DNA from: MGIIb-O2 sp964003245
GTDB taxonomy: Archaea; Thermoplasmatota; Poseidoniia; Poseidoniales; Thalassarchaeaceae
Direction: 5' to 3'
NCBI GenBank assembly: GCA_964003245.1
Contig: CAXFIU010000024.1
Coordinates: forward strand, 1 to 20,797
DNA: 20,797 nt
This document shows positions 14,394 to 20,797 of this stretch, piece by piece. The notes beneath the pieces were generated by a model. It saw only the letters and a list, made by a program, of their open reading frames with translations. It was not told the DNA's origin and searched no databases. Each line of letters starts with the position of its first letter. Position 1 is the stretch's first letter. Position numbers and translations under genes: made by a program.

Positions 14394-15761
14394 ATGGATC
14401 AACTTCCCAATTTAGGTCGCGAACAGGAAATGCTCTCTATAATGGGGCTAAATTCAATGGATGAACTGTTTTCTAATATCCCTGAAGATGTCAGAAGGAA
14501 GAAACCTCTTCCTCTTCCGCCGCCTCAATCTGAAGAAGAAATATGGAGAGATGCCCAACATCTTCTTGGTTCTAATATTGATCTTGATTCACGGCCTTCT
14601 TTCCTTTCCGCTGGTCTTTCTAGGAACTTTGTTCCCACTATGGTAGGAATGTTGGCAACTCGAGGTGAGTTTTTGACTTCATATACTCCTTATCAGGCAG
14701 AAGTTAGTCAAGGAATGCTCCAAGCTATGTGGGAGTTTCAAACAATGATTTCTGAATTAGTAAATTTACCAATATCTAATGTCAGCATGTATGATGCCTC
14801 GACATCAGCAGCCGAAGCAATTACCTGTGCTGTTAGAGTTCACAACAAAAAAGCCACTCAGAAAGATACAATCTATGTTTCTGAACTCGTTCCACCACAT
14901 AGAATGTCTGTCATTAAGAATTATGTGCAAGGTTCAGGAATAAATCTACATACCCTCAAGCACGATGAAAATGGACATTTAGATATAGATAATGCTTCCA
15001 TAGCCCATGGTTCATGTGCAGTTTACGTTGAGCAACCTAATTCTTTCGGCATACTAGATGAAGGTTTATTGGATTTAAAGGGAAAAATTGGCGAAAACAC
15101 TGCTTTAATTGTGGGTATTGATGCTGTTTCACTAGGTCTTGTTTCTCCTCCCGGAGATTGGGGAGCAGATATTGTTGTTGGAGAGGGTCAGCCATTTGGA
15201 ATAGGCCCAACTTTTGGTGGCCCAATTTATGGAATATTTGCTTGTACTGAGAAATACATTAGGCAGATGCCTGGTAGAATTGTCGGGCAGACTTATGATA
15301 CAAATGAGAAGAAAGCATTCACATTGACTTTATCAACTCGAGAGCAACATATTAGGAGGCATAGAGCTACCTCTAATATCTGTTCTAACGAGACATTAAT
15401 TGCTTTGATGGGTGCTATGCACATGTCTTTGTTGGGTCCCGAAGGAATTACAGTCTTGGCCAAAAGAGTTGCAGCATCAACACAGGCTACTCGAAAAGCA
15501 CTTAGTTCCATAGAGGGAGTGGAATTAATCCATCCGAAGTCTTCGATTTTTAGAGATTTTGCGATTAAGATTCCTGGAGATTCAGAAAAGGCCGTCTCAT
15601 TCATGGACTCTAAGGGAGTAATTGCTGGTTTTCCTATGGGCTTATGGTGGGAATCTCACTCCTCATCTATATTGGTTGGTTGCGATGAAAGAACTAGTGA
15701 ATCAGATATATCTTCACTGGTTTTGGCTATTAAAGAATGGATTAAGGAGGTGAAAAATTGA
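14394..15761 (+). CDS. gcvPA: Glycine dehydrogenase (decarboxylating) subunit 1
   Basis: One half of the split P protein, which decarboxylates glycine and loads the aminomethyl group on GcvH. The 455 residues are the usual length for subunit 1 and show SFLSAGLSRNFVPTMVGMLA, FLTSYTPYQAEVSQGMLQ, MYDASTSAAEAITCAVR and GEGQPFGIGPTFGGP. The N-terminal 50 residues include PLPLPPPQSEEE. In this family subunit 1 lacks the PLP lysine, which resides in subunit 2, consistent with the next gene. ATG 14394 has GGTGA upstream. The stop overlaps the gcvPB start by 4 nt (TTGA), so the subunits are made in a coupled way. No gcvH lies in the window. Confidence 0.95.
   Translation: MDQLPNLGREQEMLSIMGLNSMDELFSNIPEDVRRKKPLPLPPPQSEEEIWRDAQHLLGSNIDLDSRPSFLSAGLSRNFVPTMVGMLATRGEFLTSYTPYQAEVSQGMLQAMWEFQTMISELVNLPISNVSMYDASTSAAEAITCAVRVHNKKATQKDTIYVSELVPPHRMSVIKNYVQGSGINLHTLKHDENGHLDIDNASIAHGSCAVYVEQPNSFGILDEGLLDLKGKIGENTALIVGIDAVSLGLVSPPGDWGADIVVGEGQPFGIGPTFGGPIYGIFACTEKYIRQMPGRIVGQTYDTNEKKAFTLTLSTREQHIRRHRATSNICSNETLIALMGAMHMSLLGPEGITVLAKRVAASTQATRKALSSIEGVELIHPKSSIFRDFAIKIPGDSEKAVSFMDSKGVIAGFPMGLWWESHSSSILVGCDERTSESDISSLVLAIKEWIKEVKN
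15745..15760 (+). promoter_or_regulatory. Strong Shine-Dalgarno selecting a TTG start for gcvPB
   Basis: AAGGAGGTGA (15743-15752) lies inside the end of gcvPA. The GGAGG core ends 7 nt before TTG 15758. No ATG or GTG is available in frame near it, so the TTG start is well supported. Confidence 0.7.
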
Positions 15762-17278
15762 GTGATATATTCTCATTTAATGGTTCACCTAAAGCAGGTT
15801 GGTCACAACCCGATCCTATTTTATCAGATTCCGAAGTGTTGGAGACAATTCCTTCTTCTATGTTGAGAAATAGTCCTCCTGCTTGGCCCCGTGCTAGTGA
15901 GCCAGAATTAGTTCGTCATTATACATGGTTATCGAGAAGAAATTTTGGTATTGATACAGGATTTTATCCTCTTGGTTCATGTACAATGAAACACAATCCA
16001 AGAGTCAATGAGAGAATTGTCAATTTACCCGGTATCGATAGAATGCATCCATTACAACCTGAGCATCAGATTCAAGGTATACTTTCCATATTCTATGAAA
16101 TGCAAGAAATGCTTGCTGTATGTTCAGGAATGGATCAAGTGACTTTGCAACCGGTTGCAGGCGCGCAAGGTGAGTTCACTGCTATGCGCTGTATCCAAGA
16201 GTATCATCGTGAGAGGGGAGAAGGTCACAGAAACAAAGTCATAGTTCCCGATTCTGCTCATGGAACAAATCCTGCATCTGCATCAATGTGCGGATACGAA
16301 ATTATAGAGATACCCAGTGCTGAAGATGGACGTATTGACTTAGAAGCTTTACAATCAGTTGTTGGCGAAGATACAGCAGCGATGATGATTACAAATCCAT
16401 CAACATTGGGAGTTTTTGAACCTGATATTGCTAGAGCTTCAGAAATGGTTCATTCAGCAGGTGGGCAAATGTATTATGACGGGGCTAATTTTAATGCTAT
16501 TATTGGAAAAACAGATCCTGGTTTAATGGGTTTTGATGCAGTCCATTATAACTTACACAAAACTTTCAGCCAGCCACACGGGGGTGGAGGTCCTGGAAGT
16601 GGCCCTATCGGTGTGAAGGAACATCTTTCGAAATATCTCCCCTCCCCTATAGCTTCTCGACGCGAAATCTCAGAAGACGACCCCGAGGGTGTAGGTGATG
16701 GTTATTGGTATAATTGGGTCACGCCGGAAAAGACAATCGGCAAAGTTCAGCAGTGGCATGGTAATGCCGGAGCGGTAATTCGTTGTTGGGCTTTTTACAG
16801 AAGATATGGCAGAGAACTTGAGAGAATGTCCGAGCACGCAGTTTTGAATGCAAATTATCTTCGCTTCAAGATAATGAATCCGGATTCCGAGGTACTAACA
16901 AAGATACATGCTATGCCTTTAGATGGAGCTCCTACTGATTTTGTCATGCATGAGTTCACACTATCTATGATTGATATGAAAAATAAGGTAGGTGTCACTG
17001 GAAAAGATATAGCTAAAAGATTACTTGATTATGGAGTAATGGCTCCAACTCTTTACTTCCCTATGATAGTTCCCGAATGCTTGATGATAGAACCTACCGA
17101 AACGGAATCTAAAGAAGTATTAGACAAGTTTGCAAAGGATTTTCTTAACATCTTGACAGAGGATCCAGATATTATCAAAGGTGCCCCATATACTACAGAC
17201 GTTTCTCGTGTCGATGAAGTTTGGGCTGCCAGAAATCTTATTCTTAGACATCCAGGGAATAATAGTGAAGACAATTAG
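15758..17278 (+). CDS. gcvPB: Glycine dehydrogenase (decarboxylating) subunit 2
   Basis: PLP-bearing half of the split glycine decarboxylase. The 506 residues include GFYPLGSCTMKHNPRVNE, LQPVAGAQGEFTAMRCI, VPDSAHGTNPASASMCGYEI, ITNPSTLGVFE, and the PLP site HYNLHKTFSQPHGGGG with Lys268. The C-terminal MAPTLYFPMIVPECLMIEPT is also typical. It starts on TTG overlapping the gcvPA stop and is expected to form a heterotetramer with it. A four-helix membrane protein gene begins 36 nt downstream on the same strand. The glycine cleavage pathway needs GcvH and a lipoamide dehydrogenase, both of which must be encoded elsewhere. Confidence 0.96.
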   Translation: MSDIFSFNGSPKAGWSQPDPILSDSEVLETIPSSMLRNSPPAWPRASEPELVRHYTWLSRRNFGIDTGFYPLGSCTMKHNPRVNERIVNLPGIDRMHPLQPEHQIQGILSIFYEMQEMLAVCSGMDQVTLQPVAGAQGEFTAMRCIQEYHRERGEGHRNKVIVPDSAHGTNPASASMCGYEIIEIPSAEDGRIDLEALQSVVGEDTAAMMITNPSTLGVFEPDIARASEMVHSAGGQMYYDGANFNAIIGKTDPGLMGFDAVHYNLHKTFSQPHGGGGPGSGPIGVKEHLSKYLPSPIASRREISEDDPEGVGDGYWYNWVTPEKTIGKVQQWHGNAGAVIRCWAFYRRYGRELERMSEHAVLNANYLRFKIMNPDSEVLTKIHAMPLDGAPTDFVMHEFTLSMIDMKNKVGVTGKDIAKRLLDYGVMAPTLYFPMIVPECLMIEPTETESKEVLDKFAKDFLNILTEDPDIIKGAPYTTDVSRVDEVWAARNLILRHPGNNSEDN

Positions 17279-17313
17279 AGAAGAAACTAGAAGAATGACT
17301 CTCTCGGACTCTT

Positions 17314-18168
17314 GTGGATGTAGGCAAAGAACAAGATTGGTTACTCGGTGAATCATCGTGGTGGCCTAATTCTAAAGGTCGATTATTATCTACAAGGATT
17401 GGAGATTTGAATCCACCTAAATCTTGGATTTATACTAATCCAGAATTGGGTGGAGAAGGATGGATGCGTCAAAGACTAAAACCAGTAGGACCCCAAATTT
17501 TGTACACATCTGCTTGGTCTCTTTTTTTCCTAATAGCAAGTATTGTCCCCTTAATTTTCCCAAATAAAGTGCCAATAGATGATCAATTATTAGCAATAAT
17601 ATTATTTTCTACATCATGGTCATTAACATTAATACCATATCTTTGGTTTTCTAATGCCAATAATGAGAAGTTCACTATTTTCCCTCTAGATTTTATTACT
17701 TTTTGTTTAGGTTTAATATTCTTTATTTTGCACATTATAGTAAACACTAAGTTAGGGTGGGTGGGTTTTTTCTTTTTTCTTTTATCATGGATTAGGACTA
17801 TTAGGAATATTAGTAATTCATTGAAAGTAAATTCTTCGAGATGGTTATTACCAATTTCTTCATCTGATTTAACTCAAGATATTTTCAATCAAGGATGGAA
17901 TATTTCTACTAATAAATTTAGAAATGGAATTATTGCTACTAAATCTGGAGACTTTGGCCCATACTCCGCTGAATTAACAGGTGTATCATATCGTAATTTT
18001 AGATTTATAGCATTTAGTATGGTGTTTCATAATCGAATTATTCATGACCCATTTAACATAAATTTCGTTTCTAATCATCATATAGATGATTTTCTTTCAT
18101 CTCCTCCGTTGAAAATTTCGGGAGAATATTGGCCGAATATTTTCATCGGAGAAATAGAAGAGGAATGA
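17314..18168 (+). CDS. Integral membrane protein of unknown function
   Basis: A 284-residue protein with a Trp-rich N-terminus (LLGESSWWPNSKGRLLSTR, about 10-28) and four likely membrane helices: ILYTSAWSLFFLIASIVPL near 62-80, LLAIILFSTSWSLTLIPYLW near 92-111, DFITFCLGLIFFILHII near 127-143, and WVGFFFFLLSWIRTI near 150-164. A soluble C-terminal part of about 110 residues follows, rich in Ser, Asn and aromatic residues (YSAELTGVSYRNFRFIAFSM). I do not recognise the family. GTG 17314 is the only reasonable start upstream of Met51; no clear Shine-Dalgarno is seen, so the start is uncertain. It may be cotranscribed with gcvPB, but nothing links it to glycine cleavage. A T-rich stretch follows the stop. 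Confidence 0.7.
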   Translation: MDVGKEQDWLLGESSWWPNSKGRLLSTRIGDLNPPKSWIYTNPELGGEGWMRQRLKPVGPQILYTSAWSLFFLIASIVPLIFPNKVPIDDQLLAIILFSTSWSLTLIPYLWFSNANNEKFTIFPLDFITFCLGLIFFILHIIVNTKLGWVGFFFFLLSWIRTIRNISNSLKVNSSRWLLPISSSDLTQDIFNQGWNISTNKFRNGIIATKSGDFGPYSAELTGVSYRNFRFIAFSMVFHNRIIHDPFNINFVSNHHIDDFLSSPPLKISGEYWPNIFIGEIEEE

Positions 18169-18176
18169 TTTTTTCC
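18168..18176 (+). terminator. T-run after the membrane protein gene
   Basis: T6 directly follows the TGA stop (ATGATTTTTTCC). Oligo-T tracts are enough for archaeal termination, so this may end the gcvPA-gcvPB-membrane protein transcript before purE. Confidence 0.35.
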
Positions 18177-18224
18177 TAATCTGCTATACGGCAGGCATTT
18201 GAACCGTACTCACAACCGAGGTGT

Positions 18225-18701
18225 ATGGACGTATGTATAATATTAGGTTCCAAATCGGATTTGCCAGTAGCCAACAAGTGTGTTTCAGTTTTAGATGAGT
18301 TCTCTATACCGCATGAAGTAAGAGTAGCTTCAGCTCATCGTGCTCCGAAGTTTCTTGAATCTGTGATTGAGTCTTCTATTGAATCAGGTTGTAAAGTATT
18401 TATTGGAATGGCAGGTATGGCTGCGGCACTTCCAGGAGTAATTGCATCGATGACAACACTCCCAGTTATTGGTGTTCCAGTAGGCGGTAAAGTTCCTCTT
18501 GACAGTCTTCTTTCGATTGTTCAGATGCCTCCAGGTATGCCTGTGGCAACAGTAGGAGTAGATAGAGGGGATAATGCAGGAGCATTAGCAGTGCAGATGC
18601 TTGCTCTGACAAATACTGACTTAGCACGACAATATGATGCATGGAGAGTGATGAAAACTGCAAAGGTAATTTCAGATGATGAATCACTTAGAGGTGAATG
18701 A
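18225..18701 (+). CDS. purE: 5-(carboxyamino)imidazole ribonucleotide mutase / AIR carboxylase (PurE)
   Basis: PurE acts in de novo purine synthesis to form CAIR. The 158 residues contain IILGSKSDLPVA near the N-terminus, the active-site stretch RVASAHRAPKFLE, GMAGMAAALPGVIASMTT, VIGVPVGGKVPLDSLLS and IVQMPPGMPVATV, the pattern of class I PurE. The position of the usual His in the HLPG element carries Ala (AALPG), also seen in some relatives, so whether it is a mutase or a direct carboxylase cannot be decided; no purK is near. ATG 18225 matches the family N-terminus; GAGG lies only 3 nt before it, unusually close, so a leaderless start is possible. The stop overlaps the GMP synthetase start (ATGA). 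Confidence 0.93.
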   Translation: MDVCIILGSKSDLPVANKCVSVLDEFSIPHEVRVASAHRAPKFLESVIESSIESGCKVFIGMAGMAAALPGVIASMTTLPVIGVPVGGKVPLDSLLSIVQMPPGMPVATVGVDRGDNAGALAVQMLALTNTDLARQYDAWRVMKTAKVISDDESLRGE

Positions 18702-19651
18702 GTTTTATGCAAACTCAAATGTTGATTGATGAGGCTATTGAATCATTGCAAAGTAAAATAGATGATACAGCAATTATTGCTTGTTCAGGTGGCATAGACT
18801 CTTCCGTTGCTGCTGTTTTAGCACATCGTGCAGTAGGAAGTCTTCTGCATTGTGTGTATGTAGATACAGGATTTATGAGAAAGAATGAGAGCACTGAAGT
18901 TTTCGAGATGTTTCAAGAGATGGGTATCAATCTGAAAGTGGTTGATGCATCTGAGAGGTTCTTTAGAGAGTTAGAGGGAATAACAGATCCCGAAGAAAAA
19001 AGGAAGATTATTGGAGAACAATTCATACGTGTCTTTGAAGAAGAGAAAAAATCATCTGGCGCTAAATTTTTAGTCCAAGGAACTATTGCACCAGATTGGA
19101 TAGAATCAGGTGGAGGGGAACGTGAAGTCATCAAGTCTCATCATAATGTAGGTGGTCTCCCAGAAGATTTTGAATTGGTTATAGTGGAACCATTACGTGA
19201 ATTTTACAAAGATGAAGTTCGCTCAATCGCTCGTGAATTAGAAATTAAATCAAGTGAGAGGCAACCATTCCCAGGTCCAGGTTTAGCAGTTCGAGTCCTT
19301 GGTGATCTAACTAAGGAACGAGTGGAAGCATGTAGAGAAGCCTGCTTCATAGTAGAAACTAGGCTTCAAAATGCGGCTTCAGAAGGTAAGTGCGATTTAC
19401 CTTGGCAATATTTTGCTGCTCTACTACCAGTCCGATCTGTTGGAGTTCATGGAGATACTAGAGTTCACGGTGAAACAGTCGTAGTCAGAGCAGTTGCTAG
19501 TCTTGATGGGATGAGTGCAAAGTATTCTCCAATACCTCATGAAGTTCTGTCCTCAATCAGTACTGAAATTACTAATGCTCTAAAAGGTCAGGTTAATCGT
19601 GTAGTTTACGATATTACTCATAAACCTCCAGGAACTATAGAATGGGAGTGA
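18698..19651 (+). CDS. guaAB: GMP synthetase ATP-pyrophosphatase subunit (subunit B)
   Basis: Aminates XMP to GMP using ATP and ammonia delivered by a separate glutamine amidotransferase subunit; archaea often split GMP synthetase this way. The 317 residues carry the PP-loop SGGIDSS (30-36), YVDTGFMRKNE, LVQGTIAPDWIESG, SHHNVGGLPE, QPFPGPGLAVRVLGD and the C-terminal THKPPGTIEWE, all standard for GuaA. No amidotransferase domain precedes it and no guaAA gene is in the window. Start: ATG 18698 overlaps the purE stop (ATGA), with GAGG 3 nt upstream; ATG 18707 (12 nt from GAGG) is the alternative and would shorten it by 3 residues. Placement next to purE groups two purine genes. Confidence in function is high; the exact start is not certain. 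Confidence 0.95.
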   Translation: MSFMQTQMLIDEAIESLQSKIDDTAIIACSGGIDSSVAAVLAHRAVGSLLHCVYVDTGFMRKNESTEVFEMFQEMGINLKVVDASERFFRELEGITDPEEKRKIIGEQFIRVFEEEKKSSGAKFLVQGTIAPDWIESGGGEREVIKSHHNVGGLPEDFELVIVEPLREFYKDEVRSIARELEIKSSERQPFPGPGLAVRVLGDLTKERVEACREACFIVETRLQNAASEGKCDLPWQYFAALLPVRSVGVHGDTRVHGETVVVRAVASLDGMSAKYSPIPHEVLSSISTEITNALKGQVNRVVYDITHKPPGTIEWE

Positions 19652-19661
19652 AAACATAATC

Positions 19662-19937
19662 TTGAATGGTACTGTATTCCAAATAAAAGTATGGAATCAG
19701 CTAAGAAAAATTCCTTATGGCGAAGTTCGTACATACAAACAAATTGCTGAATCTATTGGACATCCTAAATCTTCCCGCGCAGTTGCTAATGCTTGTGCAA
19801 AAAACCCAATTCCTCCGATTATACCCTGTCATCGGGTGATAAGATCGAATGGAAGCTTAGGCGGATATAGTGGCGTAGGAGGAGTTGACACCAAAAGAAA
19901 ATTATTGAATCAAGAAGGTGTCTTTACTTCCGATTAA
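19662..19937 (+). CDS. ogt: Short methylated-DNA--protein-cysteine methyltransferase
   Basis: Suicide DNA-repair protein that accepts alkyl groups from O6-alkylguanine. Only the C-terminal catalytic domain is present: FQIKVWNQLRKIPYGEVRTY (6-25), the helix-turn-helix with arginine finger Arg39 in KSSRAVANACAKNP, and the active site IIPCHRVI with acceptor Cys56, then GSLGGYSG. At 91 residues it lacks the N-terminal domain of Ada/Ogt enzymes. Alkyltransferase-like proteins share this short size but have Trp in place of Cys; here Cys is kept, so transfer activity is likely. TTG 19662 is the first standard start. GGGAG sits exactly 7 nt before an in-frame ATA at 19656, which may be the real start (two extra residues). 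It begins just after the GMP synthetase stop. Confidence 0.88.
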   Translation: MNGTVFQIKVWNQLRKIPYGEVRTYKQIAESIGHPKSSRAVANACAKNPIPPIIPCHRVIRSNGSLGGYSGVGGVDTKRKLLNQEGVFTSD

Positions 19938-19968
19938 TTGATGAATGATAGAGCAGGCGACAGGCTAG

Positions 19969-20044
19969 GCCGACATAGCTTAGTTGGTGGAGCGGTGGAC
20001 TGTTAATCCACAGGTCGCAGGTTCGAGTCCTGCTGTCGGCGCCA
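19969..20044 (+). tRNA. tRNA-Asn (anticodon GTT) with encoded CCA
   Basis: A full cloverleaf can be folded: acceptor GCCGACA (19969-19975) with TGTCGGC (20034-20040), D arm GCTTAGTTGGTGGAGC, anticodon stem GTGGA/TCCAC around loop CTGTTAA, variable AGGTC, and T arm GCAGG/CCTGC with loop TTCGAGT. The anticodon GTT at 20002-20004 reads Asn codons. The discriminator is G20041 and the CCA end is encoded at 20042-20044. No intron is present. The 3' end touches the stop codon of the convergent TSP3-repeat gene with no gap. Confidence 0.97.
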
Positions 20045-20797
20045 TCATTTCTTTCGTGCGAATGCTGCAATTATAATCATAAAAATCGTACTAACTAGAC
20101 TCAAATTAGGAAGTCCTGAGGAGTCTTCAGATTCCATTGAGTCACAAACTCCATCATTGTCTGCGTCTGAAGGTAATATACTATTATCCTGAGGATTGGA
20201 AAAACACTTATTTTCCAAATAATCAGTCCAACCATCTCCATCATCATCATCATCGGCATTATCTCCAATTCCATCTGAATCTAAGTCTGAATATTCCATA
20301 GGGTCATATGGGAATGCGTCCAAATCATCAGATGCTCCGTCATTATCGTCGTCGACATCTAATTCGTCACAAATATCATCATTATCAAAATCTGATGGTA
20401 TTGAATCAGAATCTAATGAATCAGTCTTACAAGAATTCTCTATAGAGTCTGATACACCATCTCCATCATCGTCTGTATCAATTTTATTTTCAATTCCATC
20501 ATTATCTGTATCGATTGGATATTCTATAGAATTGAGAGGGTCATATCCTAACTCTATCTCAATACTATCGTTCCATCCATCATTATCATCATCTAAATCT
20601 TCGTTGTCGCCTATTGAGTCCCCATCATTATCCAATGATTCATTAGGATTATTTGGGAAAATATCTAATTCATTATCGACACCATCACCGTCTCTATCAT
20701 TATCAGAGTTATCTCCAATACCATCTTCATCCAGATCATAACTCTCACTAGAATCTAAAGGAAAAGCATCATTTTCATCCGAGTAACCATCATTATC
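20045..20797 (-). CDS. Thrombospondin type-3 repeat surface protein, C-terminal part (N-terminus beyond window)
   Basis: The frame is open from the right window edge to TGA 20047-20045, giving the last 250 residues of a larger protein. It is made of aspartate-rich calcium-binding repeats of the D-x-D-x-D-G-x-x-D type (DTDNDGIENKIDTDDDGDGV, DFDNDDICDELDVDDDNDGA, DLDSDGIGDNADDDDDGDG), with spaced segments such as FPYDPMEYSD and a few cysteines. It ends with LSLVSTIFMIIIAAFARKK: a hydrophobic stretch and a basic tail, preceded by a Ser/Gly/Leu-Pro segment. That tripartite end resembles surface-sorting or anchoring tails, though no canonical archaeosortase PGF motif is seen. Such proteins are exported and often act in adhesion or as stalk regions. 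The role of this one lies in the missing N-terminal part. Confidence 0.88.
   Translation of the reverse strand, partial: DNDGYSDENDAFPLDSSESYDLDEDGIGDNSDNDRDGDGVDNELDIFPNNPNESLDNDGDSIGDNEDLDDDNDGWNDSIEIELGYDPLNSIEYPIDTDNDGIENKIDTDDDGDGVSDSIENSCKTDSLDSDSIPSDFDNDDICDELDVDDDNDGASDDLDAFPYDPMEYSDLDSDGIGDNADDDDDGDGWTDYLENKCFSNPQDNSILPSDADNDGVCDSMESEDSSGLPNLSLVSTIFMIIIAAFARKK

Noticed and set aside
20532..20741. Ser/Pro-rich plus-strand frame opposite the TSP3 repeats
   Set aside because: It is the reverse complement of Asp/Gly-rich repeats, an expected low-complexity shadow.
20045..20797. CRISPR-like or DNA tandem repeat array at the right end
   Set aside because: The repetition is at protein level (Asp-rich calcium-binding repeats) with irregular period and no constant DNA repeat and spacer units.

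Overview
The window looks like a chromosomal segment of an AT-rich archaeon, most likely a marine Thermoplasmatota-type euryarchaeon (Marine Group II/III, 'Poseidoniales'-like). The archaeal signs are a transcription factor B gene, a split archaeal GMP synthetase subunit, TATA-like boxes close to start codons, and an acidic Asp-rich thrombospondin-3 repeat surface protein. Several metabolic genes (GdhA-type glutamate dehydrogenase, SufS/SufE, split glycine decarboxylase) have a bacterial flavour, as is common in these archaea. The lineage is inferred from gene content only. Gene spacing is tight and no stretch over 300 bases lacks a gene.

Layout. 1-95: a possible gene end and a perfect hairpin. 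96-672 (-): a two-gene unit of a tandem ribbon-helix-helix regulator and a 66-residue basic protein, with direct repeats in front of it. 842-3616 (+): an HD-domain phosphohydrolase that appears to start on ATC, then NADP-type glutamate dehydrogenase. 3624-8963 (-): sufS, sufE, a MIP18/SufT-like gene, a very large beta-propeller/ABC-permease fusion and its polar amino-acid ABC ATPase. 9064-9513 (+): a SLOG/DUF2493 protein. 9525-10538 (-): TFB. 10678-17278 (mostly +): gcvT, a secreted-looking or membrane-linked EF-hand protein, gcvPA and gcvPB, interrupted by an SDR-like gene on the minus strand. 17314-19937 (+): a four-helix membrane protein, purE, the GMP synthetase ATP-pyrophosphatase subunit and a short O6-alkylguanine-DNA alkyltransferase. 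19969-20044 (+): tRNA-Asn with encoded CCA. 20045-20797 (-): the C-terminal part of a TSP3-repeat protein running off the window edge.

The genes cover nitrogen and one-carbon metabolism (glutamate dehydrogenase, amino-acid ABC transport, glycine cleavage T and P proteins without H), Fe-S assembly, purine synthesis (PurE, GMP synthetase) and regulation (TFB, RHH). Ribosome binding sites are unusually informative: in several genes the Shine-Dalgarno core ends exactly 7 nt before the start codon. That spacing was used to choose starts and points to non-standard starts (ATC at 842, possibly ATA at 19656). The most distinctive item is the propeller-permease fusion with a large membrane insertion inside the permease domain.
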